A stretch of 20,973 nt of DNA from Streptomycetales bacterium. Its GTDB lineage: Bacteria; Actinomycetota; Actinomycetes; Prado026. Below the pieces are notes generated by a model. It did no database searches, was not told the origin of the DNA, and saw only the letters and a program-made list of their open reading frames with translations. This document shows positions 1 to 6,497 of the stretch, piece by piece. Position numbers and translations under genes: made by a program. Each line of letters starts with the position of its first letter. Position 1 is the first letter of the stretch. The DNA is taken from the NCBI GenBank assembly GCA_025361995.1, contig JANYIP010000131.1, forward strand, positions 1 through 20,973, read 5' to 3'.

Positions 1-204
1 CAGCAGGTAGCAGGACGACACCGAAGCCATCAGCAGGTCGGTGGGCATCGGTCCCATCCCGGTCCCGCCGAGGTCGACCGGCTCATCGACGATGAGCGAG
101 AAGCCACCCGCTTCCACGTCACAACGCCAGCCGCCCGCCCAGGTCGCGACGGCCGAGTTGGTGCCGCCCCGCTCAGTTGTGGTGGGCGTCGTTGTCGTGG
201 TCAT
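1..204 (-). CDS. OsmC/Ohr-family protein, 3' part beyond left edge (partial)
   Basis: Reading leftward from ATG 204, 68 codons are open to the window edge. After a Thr-rich start (residues 2-10) comes a beta-rich stretch with VDEPVDLGGTG, then GPMPTDLLMASVSSC at about 51-65. This matches the OsmC-family signature DEP..GG...GP.P.ELLLA.L.SC, whose cysteine (here residue 65) is the first redox cysteine of the fold. Family members reduce organic hydroperoxides or handle thiols; the second cysteine lies outside the window, so peroxidase function cannot be confirmed. The start lies inside the end of the nitrile hydratase activator gene (32-base overlap), with only a weak ribosome-binding site, so translational coupling is likely. 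An internal ATG could be used instead, but it would remove part of the first beta strands. As the last visible gene of the operon, it probably shares its transcript. Confidence 0.72.
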   Translation of the reverse strand, partial: MTTTTTPTTTERGGTNSAVATWAGGWRCDVEAGGFSLIVDEPVDLGGTGMGPMPTDLLMASVSSCYLL

Positions 205-538
205 GTCCGTGATCGTGTCCTGCCGGTCGGACGGCGAAGGCAGCGGCCCGCGCGGCCACATCGCCCGGAGCGACGAGCTGGGCATCGGCGAGCACCTGCT
301 CCAGGGCCTGCAGCCAGCACCGGTAGTAGGAGTAGTCCTGACCTTCGGGGGGAGCGGACTCCCAGGCGCCGATCTTGGCGATCAGAGCATCGCGGAACAC
401 GTCATAGGACACGACGCCGGCGTCGGTGAGGGCCATGGCGAGGCCGAACGCACGTCCCTCCCAGGGTTGGGAAAAGACCAGCTCGCCGTTCTGGCGGGGC
501 GGCGAGGCGACACCGTCGATGTCGAGGACCGCTGTCAC
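173..538 (-). CDS. Nitrile hydratase activator / accessory protein with His-rich tail
   Basis: A 121-residue protein related to the N-terminal half of the hydratase beta subunit: FSQPWEGRAFGLAMAL here matches FAEPWEGRAFALTLL in the beta gene of this window. Such P14K/NhlE-like proteins are needed to load metal into, and mature, the alpha subunit. The last residues (about 108-121, HDHGHDHDNDAHHN) are dense in His and Asp and look like a cobalt-binding tail; that role is inferred. Translation begins at GTG 538, which overlaps the alpha-subunit TGA (GTGA), and no separate ribosome-binding site is visible, so it should be translationally coupled. The order beta-alpha-activator is the one seen in cobalt-type hydratase operons. 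The 3' end also encodes the start of the OsmC-like gene in another frame. Confidence 0.88.
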   Translation of the reverse strand: MTAVLDIDGVASPPRQNGELVFSQPWEGRAFGLAMALTDAGVVSYDVFRDALIAKIGAWESAPPEGQDYSYYRCWLQALEQVLADAQLVAPGDVAARAAAFAVRPAGHDHGHDHDNDAHHN

Positions 539-1146
539 GGGGCCGTCACCGCAGGACCGGCAACCCTGGTGACGCCGACCATGTTGTCGCGGGTGACCAG
601 GGCGGCGAGCTCCTCTAGAGACATCGACTCGGTACCGGCCGGCCGCTCTGGCAGCACGAAGTAACGGACCTCGGAGCTGGAGTCGACGACCTTTACCTCG
701 ACGTCATCGCCCAGTGCGGTGCCCCACTCTGCAAGCACCGCACGGGGCTCCTTGACCACGCGCGAGCGGTAGGCCGAGTCCTTGTACCAGGACGGCGGCA
801 GGCCCAGGACCGGCCAGGGGTAGCAGGAGCAGAGCGTGCACACCACGACATGGTGCAGCGCAGGGGTGTTCTCCAGCACCACCATGTGCTCGCCCTGTGG
901 GCCCTTGAAGCCCAGCTCGGCAATCGCGGCAGTCCCGTCTTGGAGCAGCTTGGCTTTGTAGTCGGCATCGGTCCAGGCCCTGGCGACGACCTTGGCGCCG
1001 TTCATCGGGCCGACCTGCGTCTCGTAGATCCCGATGAACGTCTCGATGGTCTTGGTGTCGGCCAACCCTCGCTCGAGCAGCAGGGACTCCAGGGCCTCAG
1101 TCCGCAGCGCCAGGTCGATGTCCGGCTCCATCTCTGCTTGCGTCAC
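535..1146 (-). CDS. nthA: Nitrile hydratase alpha subunit, cobalt type
   Basis: Catalytic metal-binding subunit of nitrile hydratase (nitrile + water to amide, cytoplasmic alpha/beta heterodimer). The claw-setting motif V-C-T-L-C-S-C is present with cysteines at about residues 103, 106 and 108; Thr at the third position is the known marker of the cobalt class (Ser in iron enzymes). In known enzymes two of these cysteines are oxidised to sulfinic and sulfenic acids. Length 203 residues is normal. I chose GTG 1146: it forms a GTGA overlap with the beta-subunit stop and has GGAG 8 bases upstream. An upstream in-frame ATG at 1215 would add an unrelated tail read from the beta gene. ATG 1131 is the other option. 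The activator gene follows with a 4-base overlap. Confidence 0.96.
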   Translation of the reverse strand: MTQAEMEPDIDLALRTEALESLLLERGLADTKTIETFIGIYETQVGPMNGAKVVARAWTDADYKAKLLQDGTAAIAELGFKGPQGEHMVVLENTPALHHVVVCTLCSCYPWPVLGLPPSWYKDSAYRSRVVKEPRAVLAEWGTALGDDVEVKVVDSSSEVRYFVLPERPAGTESMSLEELAALVTRDNMVGVTRVAGPAVTAP

Positions 1147-1811
1147 TGCACGCGCTCCAGGTAGCTCTCGTAGAGGTCGAGGGTGAGGTTGAACGGCTCG
1201 CTCCCGGCGCCCCACAGGTCATGCGCGTCGTAGGTGACGCTGTAGACGTGCTGCGGGTTCTCGGCGACGAAATGGGCTGTGGTGTCGGGGAAGATTTGTG
1301 CCGGGCGAAGGGCGGTGATCGTCCCCACCTTGGTCCGGGCGTAGCCGGGCAGGCGGGTGTGGCCGGTGGGGCCAGTCGCGCTGGTGGTCACCCGGTCTCC
1401 GACGGCGAAGGCTCGCGGCGCGTCGATGGTGCGCAGGTTGCCGCCTCCACCGCTCTCCATGGTGGGCTTGTGGGGCTCGGGATCGGCTGGCTCCTCGCCC
1501 TTCTCGCCGCGCAGCGTTTTGGCCCGCGCCTCGACGGCGCCAGCTGCGAGCAGGCCGCTGTCGACCAGCAGGATCTCGGCGCTACCGAGCCAGCGGCCGT
1601 AGTAGTTGGCGAGGTACTCCTTCTCAGGCACCCGCTCCAGGGCGTGTCGGAAGGCCGGCAGGTTCGATGCCGTGGCGGCGCGGTTCGCCAGCAGGGTGAG
1701 GGCGAAGGCCCGTCCCTCCCACGGCTCCGCAAACGGCTTCTCCGACCGGTCGAGCGCCTTGAGCGGACCGAAGTGCTTCGAACTGCCACCCATGTCGTGA
1801 ACGCCGTCCAT
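1143..1811 (-). CDS. nthB: Nitrile hydratase beta subunit
   Basis: A 222-residue beta subunit beginning with the classic MDGVHDMGG motif. The N-terminal helical half includes PWEGRAFAL (about 30-38). A linker at about 101-125 is rich in Glu, Pro and Gly. The C-terminal SH3-like barrel includes GYARTKVGTI and QHVYSVTYDAHDLWG. It partners the alpha subunit and forms part of the active-site channel. The ATG at 1811 has AAGGA about 6 bases upstream. It is separated from the preceding MSMEG_0572-like gene by 78 bases that contain a 16-bp hairpin, so it may be expressed at a different level from the upstream genes. The stop overlaps the alpha-subunit start (GTGA). Beta-before-alpha order fits the cobalt class. 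Confidence 0.96.
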   Translation of the reverse strand: MDGVHDMGGSSKHFGPLKALDRSEKPFAEPWEGRAFALTLLANRAATASNLPAFRHALERVPEKEYLANYYGRWLGSAEILLVDSGLLAAGAVEARAKTLRGEKGEEPADPEPHKPTMESGGGGNLRTIDAPRAFAVGDRVTTSATGPTGHTRLPGYARTKVGTITALRPAQIFPDTTAHFVAENPQHVYSVTYDAHDLWGAGSEPFNLTLDLYESYLERVQ

Positions 1812-1834
1812 GACCGTCCTTGCCTCGAGGTGGT

Positions 1835-1875
1835 GCGTCGTACGACGGCCGGGGTCTCGGGCCGCCGCACGACGC
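1835..1875 (-). other. Strong intercistronic RNA hairpin upstream of nthB
   Basis: Arms 1835-1850 (GCGTCGTACGACGGCC on +) and 1860-1875 are complementary over 16 positions around a 9-base loop. In the leftward transcript every position pairs if two G-U wobbles are allowed. It starts 14 bases after the stop of the MSMEG_0572-like gene and ends 23 bases before the nthB ATG. No U tract follows on the transcript side, so it is not a standard Rho-independent terminator. A 3'-end stabiliser, processing site or attenuator would fit. Confidence 0.6.
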
Positions 1876-1889
1876 CTAGGGGAGGTGCG

Positions 1890-2381
1890 TCAGACCGTCC
1901 AGGTGTTGAGCTGGAATGACTTCTGACGCCACGCGGTCAGCGCGGAGTCGAGCACGTCGAGGGGGTTGAACGCCGTGACACCCTCAATCAGGTCGTCCTC
2001 GCGCATGCCGTAGAGCGCGCCCATGGCGAAGCGACAGGCGTAGATCTTGGCGCCCTCGTCCATGAGCACCTTGAGCTGCTTGTTCATGGACAGGTTGCCG
2101 GGGAAGCCCTCCGTGCCGACCGACGGGTAGCCGCGGGTGCCGGAGGCGATGAGGACGGCGGGGCCGTAGAGCACGATGCTGACCTCGAAGCCCTTGCGGC
2201 GCAGGCGGGTCGAGGTAAGCAGGTTGACCAGCGCCACCGAACCCTCGAAGGGCACCGAGTGGATGAAGACGAAGGCCGTCTCGCCCGGCTCTGCCTGGAT
2301 GTCGGGAAAGACCTTGTCGCTGGTGTCGTAGAGGATGTCGCCCGCTTGGGCCCTCGGGATGTTGTTGGTCTTCGTGGTCAT
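1890..2381 (-). CDS. MSMEG_0572/Sll0783-family nitrogen-starvation protein
   Basis: A 163-residue protein recognised from family features: QAGDILYD near the N-terminus, then KVFPDIQAEPGETAFVF, then FEGSVALVNLL (about 50-60), RRKGFEVSIVLYGPAV, YACRFAMGALYG (about 118-129) and a terminal TWTV. Members are linked to nitrogen starvation and often lie in nitrilase (Nit1-type) clusters; the cyanobacterial Sll0783 is required for normal polyhydroxybutyrate accumulation under nitrogen limitation. The biochemical activity is unknown; the fold looks DsrE-like (my inference). I chose ATG 2381 because GGAGG (2390-2394) sits 8 bases upstream; the in-frame TTG at 2396 overlaps that site. Here it sits with nitrile hydratase instead of nitrilase, which still fits a role in using nitriles as nitrogen source. 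Confidence 0.82.
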   Translation of the reverse strand: MTTKTNNIPRAQAGDILYDTSDKVFPDIQAEPGETAFVFIHSVPFEGSVALVNLLTSTRLRRKGFEVSIVLYGPAVLIASGTRGYPSVGTEGFPGNLSMNKQLKVLMDEGAKIYACRFAMGALYGMREDDLIEGVTAFNPLDVLDSALTAWRQKSFQLNTWTV

Positions 2382-2459
2382 TCTCGATGCCTCCAAGGGC
2401 GAAAGGGGTCAGAGGTTTCCGGTTGAGCCGTAACGTGCCTTGCCTTGCAGGTGGTGCAG

Positions 2460-2726
2460 TCAGACAGCCGGGCCCTTTGCCTGCTCGGGCTTGTGCCAGG
2501 TCTGCTGGTGGCTGCCGGGCAGGCGGTCGGCGACCTTGGCCCGGAGCGAATAGGGGAGCGCGTAGAAGGCGGGCGCGTAGACCTTCTGCCAGAAGATGTC
2601 CGCGCCCTTCGGCTCGGGTGGTACGAGGCCGTTGCGCCGCCCCACCTTCGCCTGCGCCACGACCAGCAGGTGGTGCTCGGAGGTGCTGCGCAGCCAGCGC
2701 GAGAACGACTGCTTCTGCGCCATCAC
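2460..2726 (-). CDS. Unrecognised 88-residue basic protein in the nitrile hydratase operon
   Basis: I do not recognise this family. The protein is small and basic, without signal peptide or membrane segment. Noticeable pieces are SRWLRSTSEHHLLVVAQAK (about 9-27), then FWQKVYAPAFYALPYSLRAK with seven aromatic residues (about 45-64), and a C-terminal tail SHQQTWHKPEQAKG. Translation can begin at GTG 2726 or ATG 2723; the GTG overlaps the TGA of the flavoprotein gene (GTGATG), so the two are translationally coupled. That coupling and the compact operon argue that it is a real gene. A 78-base gap separates it from the MSMEG_0572-like gene downstream. It could be a partner of the flavoprotein or a maturation factor; nothing in the sequence decides this. 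Confidence 0.68.
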   Translation of the reverse strand: MMAQKQSFSRWLRSTSEHHLLVVAQAKVGRRNGLVPPEPKGADIFWQKVYAPAFYALPYSLRAKVADRLPGSHQQTWHKPEQAKGPAV

Positions 2727-4054
2727 AGCTTCGACAACGCGTTCTGCGCGGCGAGCGCGATCGGCTCGTTGAGAGCTCCGATGGGCGGGGAGTATACGTT
2801 CTCCATGGTGGCCAGGTCGCGCAGCGTGATGCCGGTGCGGACGGCCATGGCCAGGAAGTCGGCGCGCTCCTTGATGCCCTCGCCACCGACCATCTGGGCA
2901 CCGATGAGCCGCAAGGTGCCCGGCTCGGCGAGCAGCTTGACCTTGACCGGCTTCATGTCGGGGTAGTAGCGCGCGCGGGAGATTCCCTGCGCGACGCCCA
3001 TCACGAACGGGATACCGAGCGCGGTCGCGAGCGTCTCACTGAAGGAGACACCGCCGATCATCCACTTGCCGGCCACCATGCCCCACGGTACGTAGACCGG
3101 CTGGTAGGCGCGCTTGCCTCCGGCAGCGTTGACGCCGGCGACCTTGCCCTGGCTGTAGGCGTGGCTGCCGGACAGGCCCTGCACGGGGACGTTGGAGACT
3201 CCGTGCGGGACCTCTATGCAGTCACCGGCCGCCCACACGTCCTTGGCGGAGCTCTGCATCGTCTCGTCGACGATGAAGCCACCGGTCGTCCCGACCTTGA
3301 GCCCGGCCGTCTGCCCGAGCTCGATGTTGGGGATCTTGTGCGTGGCGACGACCAGGAGCTGGCAGGCGATCTCGCCGTCGGAGGTGCGGACGCCGCGGAC
3401 GGCGCCCTTGTCGTCGCCGAGGATCGCCTCGAGCTTGGTGTTGAAGTGCAGGTGGGCGCCCATCTCGACCCACGAGTCCTCGACCGGCTTGGCGATGTCA
3501 GGGTCGGTCGCCATCGACAGCGCCCACGGCGTCGGGTCGACCAGGTGCGTCTCGATGCCGCGGTGCGCCAGCGCGGTCACCATCTCCAGCCCGAGCGGAC
3601 CGGCCTCGAGGACGACTGCGCTTCGCACCGAGTCGAGAACCTTGTCCCACTCCATCGCCTCGCGGATGTTTTTCATGTAGTAGATGCCGGTGAGCTCGTT
3701 GCCGGGCACGTCGGGCTTGCCGTAGTTCCAGCCGCTGGCGATCACCAAGGCATCGAAGGGCACCTGCTTGCCCCCGACCGAGACCGTCTTGGCACTGAGG
3801 TCACAGGAGTCGACCCGGGTCTCGTACCGGATGTCGATGCCCTGGTCGGCGTACTGCTGCTTGCTGCCGAGGAAGAGCCGCTCGAAGTCGGGGATCTCTT
3901 TGCCGTGCACGTAGGGGATGCCACACGGACTGTACGCCGCGTCCTGGTACTCCGTGAAGACCACGACCTCGGCGCTCGGGTCGGTGCCCTTGGCCGCGCC
4001 GGCCGCTCCGATGCCAGCCGCACCTCCACCGATGACGACGATGCGACGAGGCAC
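2723..4054 (-). CDS. FAD/NAD(P)-dependent disulfide-type oxidoreductase (CoA-disulfide reductase / NADH oxidase-like)
   Basis: A 443-residue two-dinucleotide-domain flavoprotein. FAD-binding GGGAAGIGAAG lies at residues 9-19. A single active-site cysteine lies in YSPCGIPY (Cys44), the position of the redox Cys in CoA-disulfide reductases and NADH oxidases. An NAD(P)-binding stretch follows around AVVLEAGPLGLEM (about 152-164), then the second FAD motif DVWAAGDCIEVPHG (about 268-281). The C-terminal dimerisation domain ends with the family-like ENVYSPPIGALNEP. Substrate is unknown; a CoA or low-molecular-weight disulfide, persulfide or O2 are all possible. I chose GTG 4054 because AAAGGAG (4061-4067) lies 6 bases upstream; the longer open frame to 4135 runs through the promoter region. 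It is the first gene of the leftward operon and overlaps the next gene. Confidence 0.88.
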   Translation of the reverse strand: MPRRIVVIGGGAAGIGAAGAAKGTDPSAEVVVFTEYQDAAYSPCGIPYVHGKEIPDFERLFLGSKQQYADQGIDIRYETRVDSCDLSAKTVSVGGKQVPFDALVIASGWNYGKPDVPGNELTGIYYMKNIREAMEWDKVLDSVRSAVVLEAGPLGLEMVTALAHRGIETHLVDPTPWALSMATDPDIAKPVEDSWVEMGAHLHFNTKLEAILGDDKGAVRGVRTSDGEIACQLLVVATHKIPNIELGQTAGLKVGTTGGFIVDETMQSSAKDVWAAGDCIEVPHGVSNVPVQGLSGSHAYSQGKVAGVNAAGGKRAYQPVYVPWGMVAGKWMIGGVSFSETLATALGIPFVMGVAQGISRARYYPDMKPVKVKLLAEPGTLRLIGAQMVGGEGIKERADFLAMAVRTGITLRDLATMENVYSPPIGALNEPIALAAQNALSKL

Positions 4055-4080
4055 GCACAACTCCTTTGGCTGGAGACGTT

Positions 4081-4102
4081 GAACATCGGGTACGAGACGT
4101 TC
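4081..4102. promoter_or_regulatory. 22-bp imperfect palindrome, candidate operator for the XRE-cupin regulator
   Basis: GAACATC at the left arm and GACGTTC at the right arm flank a central GTAC; 16 of 22 positions are symmetric. It lies between the divergent flavoprotein and XRE-cupin genes. It abuts a possible leftward promoter: TTGACG (4135 to 4130) and CAACAT (4111 to 4106) spaced by 18 bases. Bound regulator would therefore cover the predicted transcription start of the nitrile hydratase operon. The promoter call is weaker than the palindrome. Confidence 0.5.
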
Positions 4103-4221
4103 ACTATGTTGGACGTCCCGACCGAGCACCGTCAAGGGCTGACGGCAGAGTTACTGGAGTTTCTGGGCTTCGTAGGTAGCCCTTGTGGGGCATCTTGTAC
4201 CGTTCACCAGAGGGGGAGCGC

Positions 4222-4797
4222 GTGACCGAAGACCTGTCGCGGATCGTCTCGGACATCGGCCCGAAGGTTCGTACGCTCCGCAAACAAGCTGGTTTGTCGC
4301 TTCAGCAGTTCGCGGAACGCTCGCACGTCTCCGCGGCGGCGATCCACAAGATCGAGCAGAGCGGCATGGTACCAACCATCACGACGCTGCTGAAGGTCGC
4401 GAGCGCGCTCGGCCGGCCCGTTGCCTACTTCGTCGAGGAAGCGGAGGCTACCTCCGACCCGACGGTGTTCACCAGGAACGGCGACCAGCGCCCCATCTAC
4501 ACCTCTCACGCGGGCATCGACCTGAGCGGTATCAGCGGCGCCTACGGCCGGTTCTTCCTGGCCGGTGCCCGGGCGATCGTCGAGCCGGGCGCCAGCAGCG
4601 GCACCCGCCCGCTCGAGCACCCCGGCGAGGAGCTCATCTACGTCCTGGACGGCCAGCTGGAGTTCGTGGTCAACGAGCAGGTCTACCGACTCAAGCCGTG
4701 CGACTCCCTGCACTTTCGCACCGTTCAGACCCACTCCTGGCGAAACCCCGGCAAGGCCAGAGCAACGGCGCTCTGGATGGCACTGCGGCCGCAGTGA
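4222..4797 (+). CDS. XRE-family regulator with C-terminal cupin domain
   Basis: A 191-residue regulator. An N-terminal helix-turn-helix spans about residues 8-62: VRTLRKQAGLSLQQFAERS, then SAAAIHKIEQSG, then PTITTLLKVASALG. A C-terminal cupin sensor domain follows at about 110-188, with PGEELIYVLDGQLEF and a final small-residue barrel. These proteins usually bind a small effector in the cupin and control a neighbouring catabolic operon. I chose GTG 4222 because AGGGGGAG lies just upstream; the frame also stays open back to GTG 4183 but without homology. It is transcribed away from the nitrile hydratase operon across 167 shared bases and is the natural candidate for its control; the effector may be a nitrile, an amide or a nitrogen signal (inference). 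It converges on fumC. Confidence 0.9.
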   Translation: MTEDLSRIVSDIGPKVRTLRKQAGLSLQQFAERSHVSAAAIHKIEQSGMVPTITTLLKVASALGRPVAYFVEEAEATSDPTVFTRNGDQRPIYTSHAGIDLSGISGAYGRFFLAGARAIVEPGASSGTRPLEHPGEELIYVLDGQLEFVVNEQVYRLKPCDSLHFRTVQTHSWRNPGKARATALWMALRPQ

Positions 4798-4841
4798 GGA
4801 CCGACCGCCGGTCCACCTCGGCAACGCCCGGTCAGACCGGC
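4798..4841. terminator. Possible weak bidirectional terminator between the regulator and fumC
   Basis: Two short hairpins lie in the 34-base gap between the convergent genes and at the fumC stop: GGACCG / CGGTCC with a 5-base loop (4798-4814), and CCGGT / ACCGG with a 3-base loop (4829-4841). Neither is followed by a T tract, so this is only a suggestion. Confidence 0.25.
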
Positions 4842-6229
4842 CGGCGGGTCATCGCAAGGACGTCGAGTGCCTGGTCGAGCTGCTCCACGGTGAGGGTGCC
4901 CCGGTCGACCCAGCCCTGCTCGAGCACGACCTCGCGGATGGTCTTGCGCTCCGCTAGAGACTGCTTGGCTACCTTCGCGGCGGACTCGTAGCCGAGGTAG
5001 CGGTTGAGTGGTGTGACGATGCTGGGGCTCGACTCGGCCTGCTGACGGTCATGCTCGACCTCGGCCTCGATGCCGTCGATGCACCGGTCCGCCAGCAGAC
5101 GAGAACCGTTGGCCAGCAGGCGGATCGACTCGAGCAGGTTACGCGCCATGAGCGGCATCATCACGTTGAGCTCGAAATTGCCCGACGCGCCGGCAAAGGC
5201 CACGGCCGCGTCGTTGCCGAAGACCTGCACACAGACCATCGCCACCGCTTCGGGCACGACGGGGTTAACCTTGCCCGGCATGATCGAGCTGCCGGGCTGC
5301 AGGTCCGGCAGGCGGATCTCGCCGAGTCCGGCTCGCGGTCCCGAGCCCATCCAGCGCAGATCGTTGACGATCTTGAGCAAGCCGATCCCGATCGTGCGCA
5401 GTTGCCCACTGGTCTCCACGAGCGAGTCGCGCGCGCCCTGCGCCTCGAAGTGGTTACGGGCCTCGGTGAGCGGCAGGCCGGTGGCCGTCGCCAGCTCGGC
5501 GATGACGGCCGCGGCGAAGCCGGGTGGGGTGTTGATGCCGGTGCCCACCGCTGTGCCGCCGAGCGGGAGCTCGGCCAGCCGGGGCAGCGCAGCGTGCAGT
5601 CGCTCCACGCCGTACCGCATCTGGGCGGCGTAGCCGGAGAGCTCCTGGCCGAGCGTGACCGGGGTGGCGTCCATGAGGTGGGTGCGGCCGGCCTTCACGA
5701 CCTCGGCGAACTCGACCGCCTTGCGTTCCAACGCCGTCGCGAGGTGCTCGAGCGCCGGGACGAGGTCGCTGACGATCGCGGTGGCCGCTGCGAGGTGGAT
5801 CGCGGTGGGGAAGACGTCGTTGCTCGACTGGCTGGCGTTGACATGGTCGTTGGGATGTACGTCGCTGCCGAGCCGCTCGGTGGCGAGGGTCGCGAGGACC
5901 TCGTTGGCGTTCATGTTGCTGCTGGTCCCGCTACCGGTCTGGAAGATATCGACGGGAAACGCGCCGGCGTGCTCGCCAGCGACGATGTCGGCTGCGGCGG
6001 CGATGATCGCGTCGGCCATCGGCTGCTCGAGCACGCCGAGCCGGGAGTTGACCGCTGCCGCTGCCCCCTTGACCCGCGCGAGGGCGGCGACCAGCGTGGG
6101 CTCCAGTCGGGCACCACTGATCGGAAAGTTGAGCACGGCGCGCTGCGTCTGGGCCCGCCATTTCGCCTCAGCGGGGACCCGAACGTCGCCCATGCTGTCG
6201 TGTTCGATCCGCCACTCCTGCTCGACCAT
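4832..6229 (-). CDS. fumC: Fumarate hydratase, class II
   Basis: A 465-residue class II fumarase (fumarate + water to malate, TCA cycle, cytoplasmic homotetramer, no metal). Visible motifs are TGSGTSSNMNANE (about 98-110), HPNDHVNASQSSND (about 125-138), catalytic-site GRTHLMDATP (His184) and the superfamily signature GSSIMPGKVNP (about 313-323, with the mobile-loop catalytic serine). Length is normal. The start is ATG 6229, preceded by a purine-rich ribosome-binding region (GGAGG and AAGGA). The open frame upstream to 6379 reads low-complexity Arg-rich sequence and is not homologous. The gene is the first of two unrelated fumarases in this window; the class I enzyme lies about 1.2 kb away on the same strand beyond a DUF559-type gene. 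Confidence 0.97.
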   Translation of the reverse strand: MVEQEWRIEHDSMGDVRVPAEAKWRAQTQRAVLNFPISGARLEPTLVAALARVKGAAAAVNSRLGVLEQPMADAIIAAAADIVAGEHAGAFPVDIFQTGSGTSSNMNANEVLATLATERLGSDVHPNDHVNASQSSNDVFPTAIHLAAATAIVSDLVPALEHLATALERKAVEFAEVVKAGRTHLMDATPVTLGQELSGYAAQMRYGVERLHAALPRLAELPLGGTAVGTGINTPPGFAAAVIAELATATGLPLTEARNHFEAQGARDSLVETSGQLRTIGIGLLKIVNDLRWMGSGPRAGLGEIRLPDLQPGSSIMPGKVNPVVPEAVAMVCVQVFGNDAAVAFAGASGNFELNVMMPLMARNLLESIRLLANGSRLLADRCIDGIEAEVEHDRQQAESSPSIVTPLNRYLGYESAAKVAKQSLAERKTIREVVLEQGWVDRGTLTVEQLDQALDVLAMTRRPV

Positions 6230-6238
6230 GTCCTTGAT

Positions 6239-6278
6239 CCTCCCCCCCTCCCCGCCCCTCTGCCTCTCCGCCCTTCCC
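6239..6278 (-). other. G-rich purine leader of fumC (possible G-quadruplex)
   Basis: On the fumC sense strand this 40-base stretch holds G runs of 3, 3, 4, 4 and 6 with short A or C spacers, ending at the ribosome-binding GGAGG. The close runs GGGGCGGGGAGGGGGG could stack with an upstream G run through a longer loop. If folded in RNA it would cover the ribosome-binding site. No folding was computed. Confidence 0.4.
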
Positions 6279-6307
6279 TGCTGCGTCCGCTCGCACCGGG
6301 CGTGGCC

Positions 6308-6326
6308 GTGTCCCCTTCGGCGGACG
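6308..6326. repeat. 19-bp direct repeat, copy 1
   Basis: GTGTCCCCTTCGGCGGACG, identical to 7431-7449. Each copy can form a small hairpin, GTCC/GGAC closing on a C(TTCG)G tetraloop. The two copies flank the DUF559/AbiEi-type gene. Bases 6320-6330 (GCGGACGTCCC) also recur inverted at 7403-7413. Confidence 0.85.
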
Positions 6327-6497
6327 TCCCGACTGTGGTGCGCGCGGTTCCGTCGTGCCCCTGAGGGGGTGTCGTCCACAGGATCGGTCCAGGGCCTCGA
6401 CCGGCGGGCACTCCCCGCGCAACCTGGCTGTGTGACTCATGACCAGGAGCAGCAACTCGAGGGCCGGATCCTCGGTAGGCAGGAGGCGATGCTCGCG

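Noticed and set aside
1835..1875. Hairpin as a Rho-independent terminator
   Set aside because: The leftward transcript continues with ACCACC after the stem, with no U run, and the hydratase genes follow within 23 bases.
2387..4225. 612-codon plus-strand open frame opposite the flavoprotein gene
   Set aside because: Antisense shadow of a gene with clear FAD and cysteine motifs; composition is Arg/Gly/Asp/Val-rich without any domain, as expected for GC-rich antisense reading.
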